Source of the DNA: Lepidodermella squamata
Lineage: Eukaryota > Gastrotricha
Direction of reading: 5' to 3'
NCBI GenBank assembly: GCA_047495785.1
Contig: JBLDXI010000009.1
Span: 1,550,001-1,614,000 of the forward strand
DNA length: 64,000 nt
This document shows, piece by piece, positions 12,247-22,411 of the stretch. The position numbers were made by a program, and so were the translations under genes. The first letter of the stretch is position 1, and every line of letters begins with the position of its first letter. The notes below the pieces were generated by a model. It saw nothing but the letters and a program-made list of their open reading frames with translations. It was not told the origin of the DNA and ran no database searches.

Positions 12247-13257
12247 ACAATCAAATTTGAATGAAATTGCTATGCTCAATCGAGATTCCTATTAAACGTA
12301 GTATTAGCTGCGGCAGCTTCCAACGTCTTTTTGTAGCAGCAACAAATTGCGTCAAATCGTTTTCACCATATTTTTGTATTCTCACTTAGCTGTGAAGTGA
12401 TTGTGGCGCTATTGATGCAGCTAGTTCCTAACTCTTGTCAATGTATAATATTGTGAGATTTTTGATGAAATAAACGGATAAAAGCCAAATTTGTTTTGTG
12501 CTAATGGATCCAGAGTTGCTGCCATTGGCTGATAAGCAGAATATAACCGGACGCTGTATAGCATGGCACGGGGTAAAGCGCGTACAAATATCCTTTAAGG
12601 ATCGCCTTGGCTGGGTCGCTTAGTCAGCGGAGGTCACGGAGGTTCAAGATTTGAAGCGTTTTCAAGCTATTTATGCAGCAAAATCATCGAAAGAAAGCGA
12701 AAGAGATGAAGCTCGCTCGCTCGCAATTCGGCTTTTTATACTAAAATTGCTGATCAAGAAAGAAATATAAATACTAACCTTGAAAAATTTAGCATTTTTA
12801 GATATTTTCAAATCAACCACTTGGAAGCAAAAAAGTGCAACAGGTAAGTTTTTTCGGCAACTTAAAACCATGGGATACCTATAGTGAATTACCAAGTTAT
12901 CGAATTCAGTACCAAACATCATTGAATTCCGTACCAAATTATTTCAATCAGTTCTAAATCCAAAATTTTAAGACCCAGCCTTCAACCCTAACCTAACCCC
13001 AGCATGAGTAATCTTTTAAATGTGTAATTTCGGCCGGGTAAGTCATGCGTATGTACACGAGGGACATTTTTCATGCGACGTCTCCTTTGATTGTATCGGG
13101 ATTCCAGGGCAAAACACTGTTAGCATTGACATGCTATTAATCATATTTTATTCGTGATTTCTTGTAATTTGCGAATATGGAGGAAACTGTTAATCCAGTA
13201 GCATTAATTCAATATATTTCATTGTTCAAACGAACTTCTTAGTACGGTTGGAACAAT
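12247..13257 (+). other. Intergenic spacer with one short ORF
   Basis: Mostly AT-rich and featureless. An ATG at 12504 opens a 39-codon frame to 12623 with an ordinary-looking composition (MDPELLPLADK...). It may be a gene scrap or chance. A short CCCTAACCTAACCCC run at about 12984-13003 resembles telomere-type sequence but is too short to mean anything. Confidence 0.3.
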
Positions 13258-13870
13258 CTACGCTTCTACTCGCTTGTAGTAACGAATAGCTTTGACGCCA
13301 TTAGCTACCTCCATCGTCTGAGTGGAAATAAAAAAGTCACGCTTCAGTGAAATATATTCAAACTTATGCTATTTACCTGGACGAGTTCTTCGCCACGAAT
13401 CTCTCGAGTAACCTTTTGAGAGTGGGCAATGCTACCATCATCGGCGGCCGAGATGTCAATTATCAATTTGCCATCCTGCCATATCGTGTGGGCCTTAGCT
13501 GTTTTCCCGCTGAAGCTGGTTGTGGTTTCCGGGCCATTAACTGCAAACAACATTTTTTTAATTTTAATATCAGATAAATAAAATTCAGGCGATAGTATAT
13601 GTACCAACGAAGGTGTTCGACTCCTGCTTCCCACCCATGGTCTGAATGGTAACCTTGTCACCATCGATCGTGATTTGGACTGAAGATTTTACGAGTCCAA
13701 CCATTTTTCTTACGAGGTATGGAACCCCTGTGGAACAAAAATATGGGTGATATGAACAAAACAAAGCAATTAAGAATAGCCCAACCCAAAGCTTTTAGGT
13801 ATTCATCGAAATTTTCGCTTCGATCAACCTGCCATTTTCCGGACATAGCGCTCCACTCTTGATTAGCCAT
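13258..13870 (-). CDS. FABP-like lipid-binding protein, copy A
   Basis: Four exons read leftwards (13870-13786, 13727-13605, 13540-13377, 13317-13258) give 143 residues. It shows the calycin/FABP layout: the GKWQVDRSENFDEYL start with conserved Gly-x-Trp, the helix-turn-helix VPYLVRKM, a run of beta-strand-like segments, and a C-terminal TMEV...RYYKRVEA strand with the Arg-x-Tyr pair that in FABPs binds the fatty acid carboxylate. No signal peptide is seen, so it should be cytosolic. It is the only copy with four exons: the extra phase-1 intron splits the lid region. The GDVVC motif of the last strand is altered to ANGVK here. It lies at the downstream end of the array. Confidence 0.8.
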
Positions 13871-14166
13871 TGCGCTTAATACTACCTGAGTTCTTTTCAA
13901 TGTTTAGAATATAGTAGCTCTGTGATAACTAGCAGACTGAAGGCGGTTATAACCGCACTGATTACCACGCAATTTTCTCTGATAAATTATTATCTCATAT
14001 TTCAAGGAAATGAACCAAATTATATATATAAAAGGTTTTTAGGACAGGGCACGACGGTCGGTCAAAATATTATTCAGCCATTTTATTTCATCAATTTTCA
14101 TCAGTTTATTTAATAAGCAATTATTGTTAGTTAAAGGGCAGATTTTACGATCCATCTTGTCAGTTG

Positions 14167-14707
14167 CTAGACTCGCTTCAAGAATCTTTTGCACGTTACG
14201 GAACCTATTTTCATCGTCTAAAAGGGAATAATTATGAATGTTTTTGAAAATTTATTTAAACATGAAATTCGACCTACCATAACAAGTTCATCCCCTTCTA
14301 GCTCACGAATAACAGTATGAGGCTTGACGCTTCCATCAGTAGAGCCTGAATAGTCGATCGTCAATTTTCCGTCGTCCCAAGTCGTTGTAGCCTTGGCTAC
14401 TTTCATTCCGAACGTTAGTGCTTCGGTTGCAGTGCCTGTTAAGATTCAGTTGAGGAAAATATAAAGCTTATGTTGAAAAAGAACCTGAGTTAACCTCGAA
14501 ATCGCATGAATGCTTCATCATTGACGGAGATAGAGCCTTAATGGTGATGGTTTTATCATCATTCGCTACTATTTCAAAAACGGGGCTGATCTTCGAAATA
14601 ATTTTTCGCATTATCACATTCACTCCCATCTCACTCAGAAAAGCATCGAGATTTTCGCTGCGATCCACCTGCCACTTCCCAGCCAACGGTTGCCAAGGTG
14701 GAGACAT
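14167..14707 (-). CDS. FABP-like lipid-binding protein, copy B
   Basis: Three exons (14707-14485, 14435-14278, 14217-14167) give 143 residues. The start LAGKWQVDRSENLDAFLSEMG and the end TMKIGSVTCKRFLKRV frame the FABP beta-barrel. An EVNSG motif marks the phase-1 splice junction shared with copies C-E. The C-terminal Arg-x-Phe replaces the more usual Arg-x-Tyr of lipid-binding FABPs, as in several other copies here. Closest to copy C by eye (both have MKHSCDF...VNSG and a final K-R-F). Function inferred from fold: intracellular carriage of fatty acids or other hydrophobic ligands. Confidence 0.8.
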
Positions 14708-14861
14708 ACTATGGAGCTCAGATATGCTTTGAACTTGAGAGCTTGGCGTATTAGAGCTAAATTCACCGAAGCAACGCGGTGTTTAATAAGGAAATTTTGA
14801 CCCTACTGGAGACACTTTTTGAACAGCTATGAATGCGATGGTTCCCTTTGTAAACATTCTG

Positions 14862-14896
14862 AGTAGTAGTAGTAGTAGTAGTGGTAGTAGTAGTAG
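14862..14896 (+). repeat. (AGT)n microsatellite
   Basis: About eleven units of AGT/GTA with a single G interruption, in the spacer upstream of FABP copy B. The rest of the 14708-15255 spacer shows nothing else. Confidence 0.85.
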
Positions 14897-15255
14897 ACAC
14901 CTGGAACCAAGCTGGAGCCAAGACATTTCTTTTATGCTTTCCACCGCTACGTTTTTATGAGAAAATACTGAGCTTTTTTTATAAAGATATTGTTTGAACA
15001 GTGACAGAATTGCCTGGTCTCTGGGTAATGAGCATAACACGTTTTTTGCGGTTTATGCCATCTCTGCAGGCTACTGACTCACCTGACTTCTGGCGGAAAA
15101 AATCAGTCATCAGGCGTCAACTTTCGGAAGTCCTCGATAGTTTTCGGATACCTTGGATACCTATTGTTAAACAGATTTGATAAAATCATAGTGATATTTA
15201 TTTGAAGCCACAAGTTATAATAACGGGGTAAATTGTCAGGTGTATCCCAACGTTG

Positions 15256-15823
15256 TCAGCCGATTCTCTTCAGGAATCGTTTGCAAGTCACGGAACCAAC
15301 TTTCATTGTCTGTAAGTGGATAATATAAGTTCTATTGTAAAAACAAACTCGGAAAACAACATACCATAACGAGTTCATCCCCATTAAGTTCACGGATAAC
15401 TTTGTGAGGCTTGACATCTCCATCGTCAGAGCCTGAGAAAGCGATCGTCAATTTCCCTTCTTCCCAAGTTGTTCGAGCTTTGACTTTCTTCTTGTTGAAC
15501 GCCAGCGCGTCGGTAGCTGTGCCTTCAGACAGAATATATAACGCTTGTTAAAATACCGATTAATGAAAACAGAAATATCACAAATTACCTGAGTTGACCG
15601 TGAAATCGCATGAATGTTTCAGCATTGGCGGAGAGAGCAGGTTTATGGTAACGATATCAGCATTCACCTTGATCTCAAACACCGGGCTAACTTTCGAGGC
15701 TATTTTGCGAAGTATGATATTCGCCCCCATCTCGCCCAGGAACGCTTCGAAATTTTCGCTGCGATCCACCTGCCATTTACCAGCTAGCGATTGCCAAGGA
15801 TAAGGCTCTGAAATCAGCGACAT
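15256..15823 (-). CDS. FABP-like lipid-binding protein, copy C
   Basis: Three exons (15823-15589, 15522-15365, 15309-15256) give 148 residues. The second exon begins after an AAG acceptor, less typical than its sisters but required by alignment to copy B. Fold markers: LAGKWQVDRSENFEAFLGEMGAN, MLKHSCDFTVNSG at the splice junction, LNGDELVM, and TMKVGSVTCKRFLKRIG at the end. A TATA-like TATATAAA lies 84 bp upstream of the ATG, so this copy probably has its own promoter. Spacers on both sides are about 0.4-0.55 kb. Confidence 0.8.
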
Positions 15824-15906
15824 TTCGTTCTATAGATAGCGTAGGTTCTGATGAATAGTTTAAACACTTGATTTTCCGAATGAAGATTTGCGATTTGTTT
15901 GAAGAG

Positions 15907-15914
15907 TTTATATA
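15907..15914 (-). promoter_or_regulatory. TATA-like box upstream of FABP copy C
   Basis: TATATAAA on the minus strand, 84 bp before the copy C ATG at 15823, a plausible distance for a short leader. Seen directly; its use as a promoter is inferred. Confidence 0.45.
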
Positions 15915-16184
15915 GGGCCAGCGACCCAAATCGAGACATTTTTTAACGCTCAAAACTTGATGGAACCTTTTTCATCTATTCTGAATTGTGAGTTTCGTGT
16001 ATGAACACGGTGACAATTTCTGCCCTAGTGGCAAGGCTTAGGCATTTATTTCTACCCAGGCTTGCCTCGACTTCAGGAAAACTGTCATGCGTCCAACAAA
16101 TTTATTACAACATCATAGAGGCAGCCAGAAAAGAGTGTGATAGGTTAGTTCCTTTTGCGGTGGATTGATGTGCGATCAGCATTT

Positions 16185-16725
16185 TCAGGGAATGCGCTTG
16201 AGAAAACGGCGGCATACCACGTCGCCAATGATTTGGGTCTTTAAGTATAGAACATATTAGATGCGGTAACTATTGCGAATCTGAAATCATACCTGAACAA
16301 GCTCATCCCCAACTAGCTCTCGAATGATCTTGTGCGGTTTGACTTCACCATCAGCGGAACCTAGAACAGATATGACCAACTTCCCGTCCTCCCAAGTCGC
16401 TTTGGCCTTTACATTTTTGCCACCCATAACCGTAGTTTCTACTTCGGCTCCTGAGATGAATACAGATGGGTCAATTAATTGAACGAAATTATTTTTATTT
16501 ACCATTTACAGGGAAGGTGTTCGAGGCCTTTGCAAACACCGGCGTCAGAATGTGAACAGTCAGATCAGTGCCTTCGGTAGTTATTTCAAAGGTACCGCCT
16601 GAATTGGCAGCTAGCTTCCTCACCATGAAATTAGCTCCCATTGCGCTGAGGAAAGCCTCGACGTTCTCACTGCGATCGATTTGCCATTTTCCGGCTAGAC
16701 CTTGCCAAGGATGCTCGCTGGACAT
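16185..16725 (-). CDS. FABP-like lipid-binding protein, copy D
   Basis: Three exons (16725-16503, 16450-16293, 16238-16185) give 144 residues. LAGKWQIDRSENVEAFLSAMGAN opens the barrel; NTFPVNG precedes the phase-1 junction; LVGDELVQ ends exon 2. The last exon reads TQIIGDVVCRRFLKRIP, so the usual TMxxG has become TQIIG, but GDVVC and the Arg-x-Phe are intact. Closest to copy E by eye in exon 2 (VISVLGSADGEVKPH). Confidence 0.8.
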
Positions 16726-17089
16726 TTTCGAATAGGAAATATTTAAAATTTCAGCTGACTCCCTTTCGAGCTATACTGGAGGTGGTTTATGAAGATGAGA
16801 GTGCTCCGGAATAAGCCAAAAATTGAACTCTTTCAAGACAAAAAATAGGTATTATTTCTATACAGTTCTTGCAGGGCTTTAGCGTATGTTGTATAACGAT
16901 TTGTTTGTATAGCTGTCGTGCTGCCGGTATTCAAACGCAAAAAATGACTCAGTCGTGGGAAGCGAAAAATTATTGGATTTTTTTATTTGGATAGCAAGCC
17001 ATTTTTCATCCAGTCTGCCCAATATCCCTTGTTTTTCACGTCGAATTATAACACGCTGTCAAATTACTAAAAGCCGCACCGAAAGGATT

Positions 17090-17620
17090 TCATTGGACGC
17101 GCTTCAAATAGCGGTGACAGACAACATCGCCAATCTTATGCGTCTGAAAGGGAAAATACTGATGGGAAAGACGCGAAAATAACTGGAAGAGTCTTACCTG
17201 TACCATTTCCTCTCCAACTAATTCCCGAGTCACGACATGCGGCTTCACCTCGCCATCTGTGGAGCCCAGCACTGATACAACAAGTTTGCCATCCTGCCAA
17301 TCTGTTTTCGTTCGCAGTATTTTGCCAGTGACTGGAGTTTTAACCTCTGTCTCAGCTCCTAAAACCAAAATAAGTAAACTAAAACCGCAATGAATTTGTC
17401 GGTCTCACCTCTCACCTGAATTAACATGATGGGAAGTTGAGAAGTTGAGTGGCCCAGCGGAGACTTCGATAGTTAGCTTATCGCCATCTGTGCTGATTGT
17501 CATTGTCCCTCCGACAAATTTCGCGAAAAAAGGCGCATCGACGGCAGCCAAAAATTCATCGAGGTTTTCACTTCGCGAAACTTCCCATTTGCCAGCTAGA
17601 GCATCCCACGGGTTAGACAT
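17090..17620 (-). CDS. FABP-like lipid-binding protein, copy E
   Basis: Three exons (17620-17416, 17358-17198, 17143-17090) give 139 residues. LAGKWEVSRSENLDEFLAAVDAP starts the fold and THKIGDVVCHRYLKRVQ ends it, with the Arg-Tyr pair of typical lipid-binding FABPs. Exon 1 is 18 nt shorter and exon 2 is 3 nt longer than in copy D, so strand lengths differ. Same intron positions as copies B-D. Confidence 0.8.
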
Positions 17621-17880
17621 ACTATAACGAAAGGTGAGAAAAACTGTAAAATGAGTAAATAACGGAATCCGAAGTTTGTTATGACATAAGGCCGTGCCTG
17701 AAAATGTAATATCAAGGGATGAAAAAACTGAAGATGATGATGGCTCCGCGGCACGCATTTCAGCTGGTTTGTTTTTTCCCCTCGTATTTTCGCCTGGTTT
17801 CGCTTCACTTTGCATCTAAAGAACATATCGTTGCGCGATGAATATAGCAGCTGCGAGAAAATCGATGGGAACGGCTAAAT

Positions 17881-18051
17881 TACTTTTATTCAACCAAAAC
17901 ATTTTACACTGCCCTCGACACAATTCAAAAATGTCCTCTTCAACGGCACGATAAAGCCTCGGCCTGAGGTAGTTTGTAATTAGCTTGTTTCATTTCGAGA
18001 ATATAGGAAGTCAGGTACGCGCTTCATGAATCGCTTGCACTGCAAACAACA
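17881..18051 (-). pseudogene. Relic of a FABP 3' end
   Basis: This stretch matches the 3' UTR and last exon of FABP copy F (24254-24427) with scattered differences: both begin with the same run of about 37 bases and end in the coding KRxMKRVP region. Here the exon contains a 5-nt insertion after the CKR-coding part and similarity stops at about 18051, with no upstream exons. It is a truncated duplicate lying immediately downstream of the 534-residue membrane protein gene. The rest of 17621-18197 shows nothing else. Confidence 0.75.
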
Positions 18052-18197
18052 GAAAGTGCCCGAACCGCAACCCTAACCGTTACGCTCTTTTCCGATGTTT
18101 GTCTATAGCTGAGGCACAATTCATTTACGCACGAACGATTTTTATTTGACTAATTTCCAAAAATTTCAACTTGAAACCATACTCAAAATCATAATGA

Positions 18198-19802
18198 TCA
18201 CAACATGAACAAAAACAAAAAGACGAAAAGAATGAGGACGAAAAAGCTTAACAGAAAGTAGTACACCGTCAAAAACAATATGCCAAAAGCCTGTTTTGAG
18301 AGCATAGGAAAAATTCCGGGCCCAAGAACAGCTGTTGATAGCATTAGCAGGATGAGATAGATGTCAGACGGTGAGCAACGATAGCCGCAGTCATAGGGTT
18401 TGTAGTCCCGCGCGTAGTCCCATGTCAGCATTAGTAGGTAGATGGCCCATAGAGAAAACGATGCAACGATTCCATGGCTTAAATCTCGGGGCGATGTCCA
18501 GCCGACGTAGGACATTGTCACATAAATGGCAGTCGAAGCACCTCGAATGATAATATTTGCACGGTTAACACCTTGGTCATCCCAACTGCGCCCTGTCGAA
18601 GAATTCCAGCGTCGATCCCTAAAAAAGGCTTTGTCGCACTTGAATAGTATATACAGACAGACCCAGCTGATTAGCAACTCAGGAAAAATGAAACTGCCAC
18701 TGGCTGTCAGAAAAAATCCAAGAAAAATTGACAGCAATCGAAACGGCTGTATTATGCTGTACATCGCGTGTACATGCAAATTCAATTCTGATTTAGGAAT
18801 GAAGAACGATGGTAATAGAATAAGGAAGACGATACTCGCCAACAAATCAATGGACTGTATCGGCAGTGAAGGTGAAGACATTAAATGCACAATGGTTATT
18901 GCAAAAATTTGACATTCAACAGCTCCAAAATGATGAAGCTTAAAAGATCCAAAGTCATCGATATCCTTAAATTTAGCTGGTGAAATAGCAACAACAGCGG
19001 CTAAAGCAAATAGGCAAGGAGCTAAATCAGCTGAAATGCCTGAAGCCATAAATTCGGGAAGAACAATCCGCAGTTTTTCATTAGTTATTTCTAAAAATTT
19101 AACGTAAAATTTCGGAGCGGCGAAAATCGCGCCTGAATTTGACAAAGACCAAGCAGCAATTGCATAGAAGAATATTAAAAATGATGATAAGGTAAATACA
19201 GCGCTGTAACACATCGGATATGAATGTGGCACACGTCGACAATAGTCCTCAATGTAGTTGTTTTTCAATCTTGATTCCCAAAATTCAACTTTAACTTTAA
19301 TGCGTTGCATTTTGAATAATGCAAACATAACGTAGCTAATGTTGACCGTCATCCACACAGTTCCGTTGTAACCGAAGATGATTTGTTGCACAAAGACAAG
19401 GATAATAGCGGCAAATAGCATTGGCAAGTTACCTAGGATTAGATTGCTTGCAAATCGGCTCACTGAGTCAAAAGCGGCGTGGGTTGCAGTTATAGCAGCG
19501 TTTGGCAGAGCTTGAACAGTTGCCACGCCTAAATCACGTCCAACCCCACGAGCAAGCTCTTGAATTTCGCCGCTATCGAGACGCTGGCGAACGGATGAGA
19601 TGAAGTTTTCAGTAGCAGCAAGACCCATATTGCGACCAGCATCTGCAGCCGTTCGGGCCATGTTGCCATTTTCGAACTGGCGGGTGATGTTGTTGGCAGC
19701 TTCAGAGCCGGCGTTGCGACCCAGGTCTTGAAATGCGCCAGTCTTTGACAATTCTCTAGCAGCCTCAACACCAGCGTCCCGGCCAGCATCTTCGAGGACC
19801 AT
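18198..19802 (-). CDS. Multi-pass membrane protein with N-terminal GR[DN]xG repeats, paralogue 1
   Basis: Single-exon frame of 534 residues from the ATG at 19802. I do not recognise the family. Residues about 3-105 are soluble and repetitive: four copies of a [AVL]GR[DN]xGxxA motif (AGRDAGVEAA, LGRNAGSEAA, AGRNMGLAAT, VGRDLGVATV) spaced about 21, 33 and 33 residues, predicted amphipathic helix. After LPMLFAAIILVFVQQ follow roughly ten hydrophobic segments to the C-terminus, which ends in a Phe/Leu-rich segment. No motif of a known transporter or enzyme is visible. A strong acceptor (T-rich, TAG) lies about 14 nt before the ATG, so the leader is probably spliced. The paralogue at 20639-22411 has the same order. 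Confidence 0.75.
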   Translation of the reverse strand: MVLEDAGRDAGVEAARELSKTGAFQDLGRNAGSEAANNITRQFENGNMARTAADAGRNMGLAATENFISSVRQRLDSGEIQELARGVGRDLGVATVQALPNAAITATHAAFDSVSRFASNLILGNLPMLFAAIILVFVQQIIFGYNGTVWMTVNISYVMFALFKMQRIKVKVEFWESRLKNNYIEDYCRRVPHSYPMCYSAVFTLSSFLIFFYAIAAWSLSNSGAIFAAPKFYVKFLEITNEKLRIVLPEFMASGISADLAPCLFALAAVVAISPAKFKDIDDFGSFKLHHFGAVECQIFAITIVHLMSSPSLPIQSIDLLASIVFLILLPSFFIPKSELNLHVHAMYSIIQPFRLLSIFLGFFLTASGSFIFPELLISWVCLYILFKCDKAFFRDRRWNSSTGRSWDDQGVNRANIIIRGASTAIYVTMSYVGWTSPRDLSHGIVASFSLWAIYLLMLTWDYARDYKPYDCGYRCSPSDIYLILLMLSTAVLGPGIFPMLSKQAFGILFLTVYYFLLSFFVLILFVFLFLFML

Positions 19803-19953
19803 GTTTTTTAATATACTAAAAAAAAAAACACGAAAATACTCAAAATTATAGGCAGAAGTGTAATGAACCAAATTGCAACTAATATCAACTGTCGCATCGG
19901 TTGGGACCAGAAACGAATAGATATAAGGTCATCATAAACACATAAGGTCATCA

Positions 19954-20509
19954 TTAACAAGTGAAAAGTGGGGTTTGGCGTATTTTCTCTATTTTCCAGC
20001 AAATGGCAAATTGTGTTTTGACTTGAAGAGGGACGATTCTTGGGATCCTACAAGTTCTTACGTCAAATTTCAGACCTCTAGGGGGCTCCCTTAAAAGAGG
20101 GGAGGCTCTAGAGTGTCGCCGAAGAGATTATCGATTTAGGTTGAAGTGGAAGCACTAGCTCGATTTAATCAAAGTTATTGAATAACTTGCCAGAATCCTA
20201 AAAAATCTCGAATGCGCGTAAGAAAATGAGTCGTGGCGAGATCGTTTCAAAAATTTCCTTGAGGCAATCGACTACGACGTCCTGCATATTCGCGGCTTCT
20301 ACGACATCATTGGCTCAATTTTTTAAGCGCGCATTTTTCGAAATTAGCAATTTTCACCCGTAAACTTTCAAACCAATTTTCTCAGTATAACCCTGATGAC
20401 AATTAGCCTCTTTTTGATATCGTTCGACTAAACGTTCATTGATCTTGAAAGTGGCACCAAAATCTCACGATGTCAAAAATGTCGCCAAACCCCACTTTTC
20501 GCTTGTTAA
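19954..20509. mobile_element. TTAA-flanked inverted-repeat element carrying a gene fragment
   Basis: The left end (19954-19980) and right end (20483-20509) are 27-bp inverted repeats with one mismatch, both starting with TTAA, the target used by piggyBac-type elements. The element has no transposase frame. Its interior at 20232-20308, plus strand, matches the reverse complement of 21117-21193 in the 590-residue membrane gene, with about six substitutions in 77 bp and the same reading frame (RDRFKNFLEAIDYD). So it is a non-autonomous element with a captured or trapped paralogue fragment. A single end of the same type lies at 45594-45620. Confidence 0.7.
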
Positions 20510-20638
20510 CGAACTTGAACGATTAACCGTTTCACATTACTATTGCATTTATTATTGTTTCAACGTCTGAAACAATGTAGAAGAAAAACAGAAGAAACAC
20601 AAACGACGCAAATACTGAATACATATAGAGGAGATTCG

Positions 20639-22411
20639 CTACCTGATAAATCCCATGCGTACGGCCCATAGTGGAACCCCCTCCTCCTTCTCAAGTTTAA
20701 CACAGGCGTCTCCACCTCTTTTCATAACAGGAATTGAGTTAATTTTTTCAGGGTTGAATGCAGGAGTACAGCTAAGTATTTTCATTGCAACCAACATTGC
20801 TAAATGGACAAGAAGAAATTTTAACAAGATATGGAAAATGTCATCTGAAGATGGGTTGACAAAAATCAGAAGCAGAATTGGTAAGATAAAGGTTGCAACT
20901 ACTAGCCGGTACAGGAAAATTCCAAGTTCTTGGCGCCAAACAGAAAACCATTTTAACGTGTAAGGAGTGACTGTTCTATCTGTCTGCAAACGACACACGT
21001 AGATTATCCATATAACAACACAAATGATATAAGCACAAATCGCAGACGAGTTCGACGTCCATTCAACATATTGAAAGCTCAGAAGTATAGCCGTTGTCCC
21101 TCCACGAATGAAAACGATGTCGTAGAAGCCGCGAATATGCATAATGTCGTAATCGATTGCCTCAAGGAAATTTTTGAAACGATCTCGCCGCGATTCAATT
21201 GTCTTATATTGCTTACACTGGTCACCTCCGCGAGTAATTCCAAACCACAAGAGCCAAGTGAGGACCATTTCAGGTAAAACGAGCCAGCCACTAGTCTTGA
21301 TAAATACGCCGTAACTAAGGGACGTGGCTCGGAAGAGATTGTTCAAGAATTGTTCACTCCAATCTGTTTCCGAGCGTTGGGCTGGAATTAGAGATAAACC
21401 GATTGTCAGGAAAAAGATACTTGCCTGAACGTCAACAGACGGAATGACGAAACTAGCGGATAGCAAGTGTCCTATAGCAATTGCAGCCAATTGACACTGA
21501 ACGGCACTAATAGTTTCTCCTCCATTTCCCGCGTTAGATTTAGTTTGTTGTCTAACAGGCGTAAACAGGTAGACAACCAAAATTGCAAAGAGACACGGAA
21601 CAATCTCAGCAGATAACTCAGGAGAAATTAGCCCTTTTGACGGCGAGAGTGAAATTGCAGATCGAAGAAATCTGAGATAGAATTTCGGTGTTTCGAAGAT
21701 CGCTTCAGAATCGTGTGGAGACGAAAGTCGTAACAGAAAAATCAGAAATGAAGATCCAATAAAGATTGCGTTGTAATACATCCGGTAAGTCGCAGGCATT
21801 CCACGGTGGCGGCTTCCGTATTGATTGACTGACTTCCACTTTTGACTGATTTGAAAGTAAGCATAAAGTGCAAAACTGACATTAACAGAAGCCCAAACTG
21901 CTTGGTTGTAGCTGAAAACGACCTGTTGAACAGTGACGAAGAAACTGATCGCTACAAACATTGGAAGAGCTCCGAGGAAGAAAGAGCTTGTTCTTTGATT
22001 GACAACTTCTAGAACGCCGTCTGTTGCTTGTCTAGCTGCGTTTGGCAGCTCATGAACAGCAGCCGATCCGAAATCACGTCCTACAGATTGCGCTATATTG
22101 TTCAATTCGCCGCTGTCGAAAAGATAGCGGACGAAGCTGACCAACTTCTCAGTCGCGGCGAGACCGACGTTTCGGCCTAGTTCGGAAGCAACTCGAGCTA
22201 CGTTGCCGTTTTCGAGCTGACGCTCGAATGCTTTGGCAGCTTCGGCGCCAACGTTTCGGCCTATGTCTTTGCCGACATCTGATTTGCCGATTTCTTTAGC
22301 AGCCTCGACGCCTGCGTTCCGAGCGACGCTTTTGCCGCCTCCACCGAAGAGCCAACCACTTGCAACAGCGGCCAAGACTGCAATTACCGCACAGGTCACG
22401 GGCTCGACCAT
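20639..22411 (-). CDS. Multi-pass membrane protein with N-terminal GR[DN]xG repeats, paralogue 2
   Basis: Single-exon frame of 590 residues from the ATG at 22411. It starts with a short hydrophobic segment (about 5-25, absent in paralogue 1), then the repeat region: VARNAGVEAA, IGRNVGAEAA, LGRNVGLAAT, VGRDFGSAAV. A membrane region of about ten segments follows from FFLGALPMFVAI. Shared landmarks with paralogue 1 include VQQ(I/V)(I/V)F.YN, (P)..Y.M.Y.A.F, FETPKFYLRFL/FAAPKFYVKFL, IRGG/RGAST..., and YVEWTS/YVGWTS. Family unknown; a channel, transporter or membrane-shaping protein are all possible. A CTGTTTTCTAG acceptor ends about 26 nt before the ATG. Confidence 0.75.
   Translation of the reverse strand: MVEPVTCAVIAVLAAVASGWLFGGGGKSVARNAGVEAAKEIGKSDVGKDIGRNVGAEAAKAFERQLENGNVARVASELGRNVGLAATEKLVSFVRYLFDSGELNNIAQSVGRDFGSAAVHELPNAARQATDGVLEVVNQRTSSFFLGALPMFVAISFFVTVQQVVFSYNQAVWASVNVSFALYAYFQISQKWKSVNQYGSRHRGMPATYRMYYNAIFIGSSFLIFLLRLSSPHDSEAIFETPKFYLRFLRSAISLSPSKGLISPELSAEIVPCLFAILVVYLFTPVRQQTKSNAGNGGETISAVQCQLAAIAIGHLLSASFVIPSVDVQASIFFLTIGLSLIPAQRSETDWSEQFLNNLFRATSLSYGVFIKTSGWLVLPEMVLTWLLWFGITRGGDQCKQYKTIESRRDRFKNFLEAIDYDIMHIRGFYDIVFIRGGTTAILLSFQYVEWTSNSSAICAYIICVVIWIIYVCRLQTDRTVTPYTLKWFSVWRQELGIFLYRLVVATFILPILLLIFVNPSSDDIFHILLKFLLVHLAMLVAMKILSCTPAFNPEKINSIPVMKRGGDACVKLEKEEGVPLWAVRMGFIR

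Noticed and set aside
11541-12254. 237-codon minus-strand frame opposite the CDP-alcohol phosphatidyltransferase
   Set aside because: High GC in exon 3 leaves the opposite frame open; the plus strand carries the intact catalytic signature and splice sites.
12984-13003. CCCTAACCTAACCCC, telomere-like
   Set aside because: Less than three units, interrupted, and far from any other such sequence; chance is likely.
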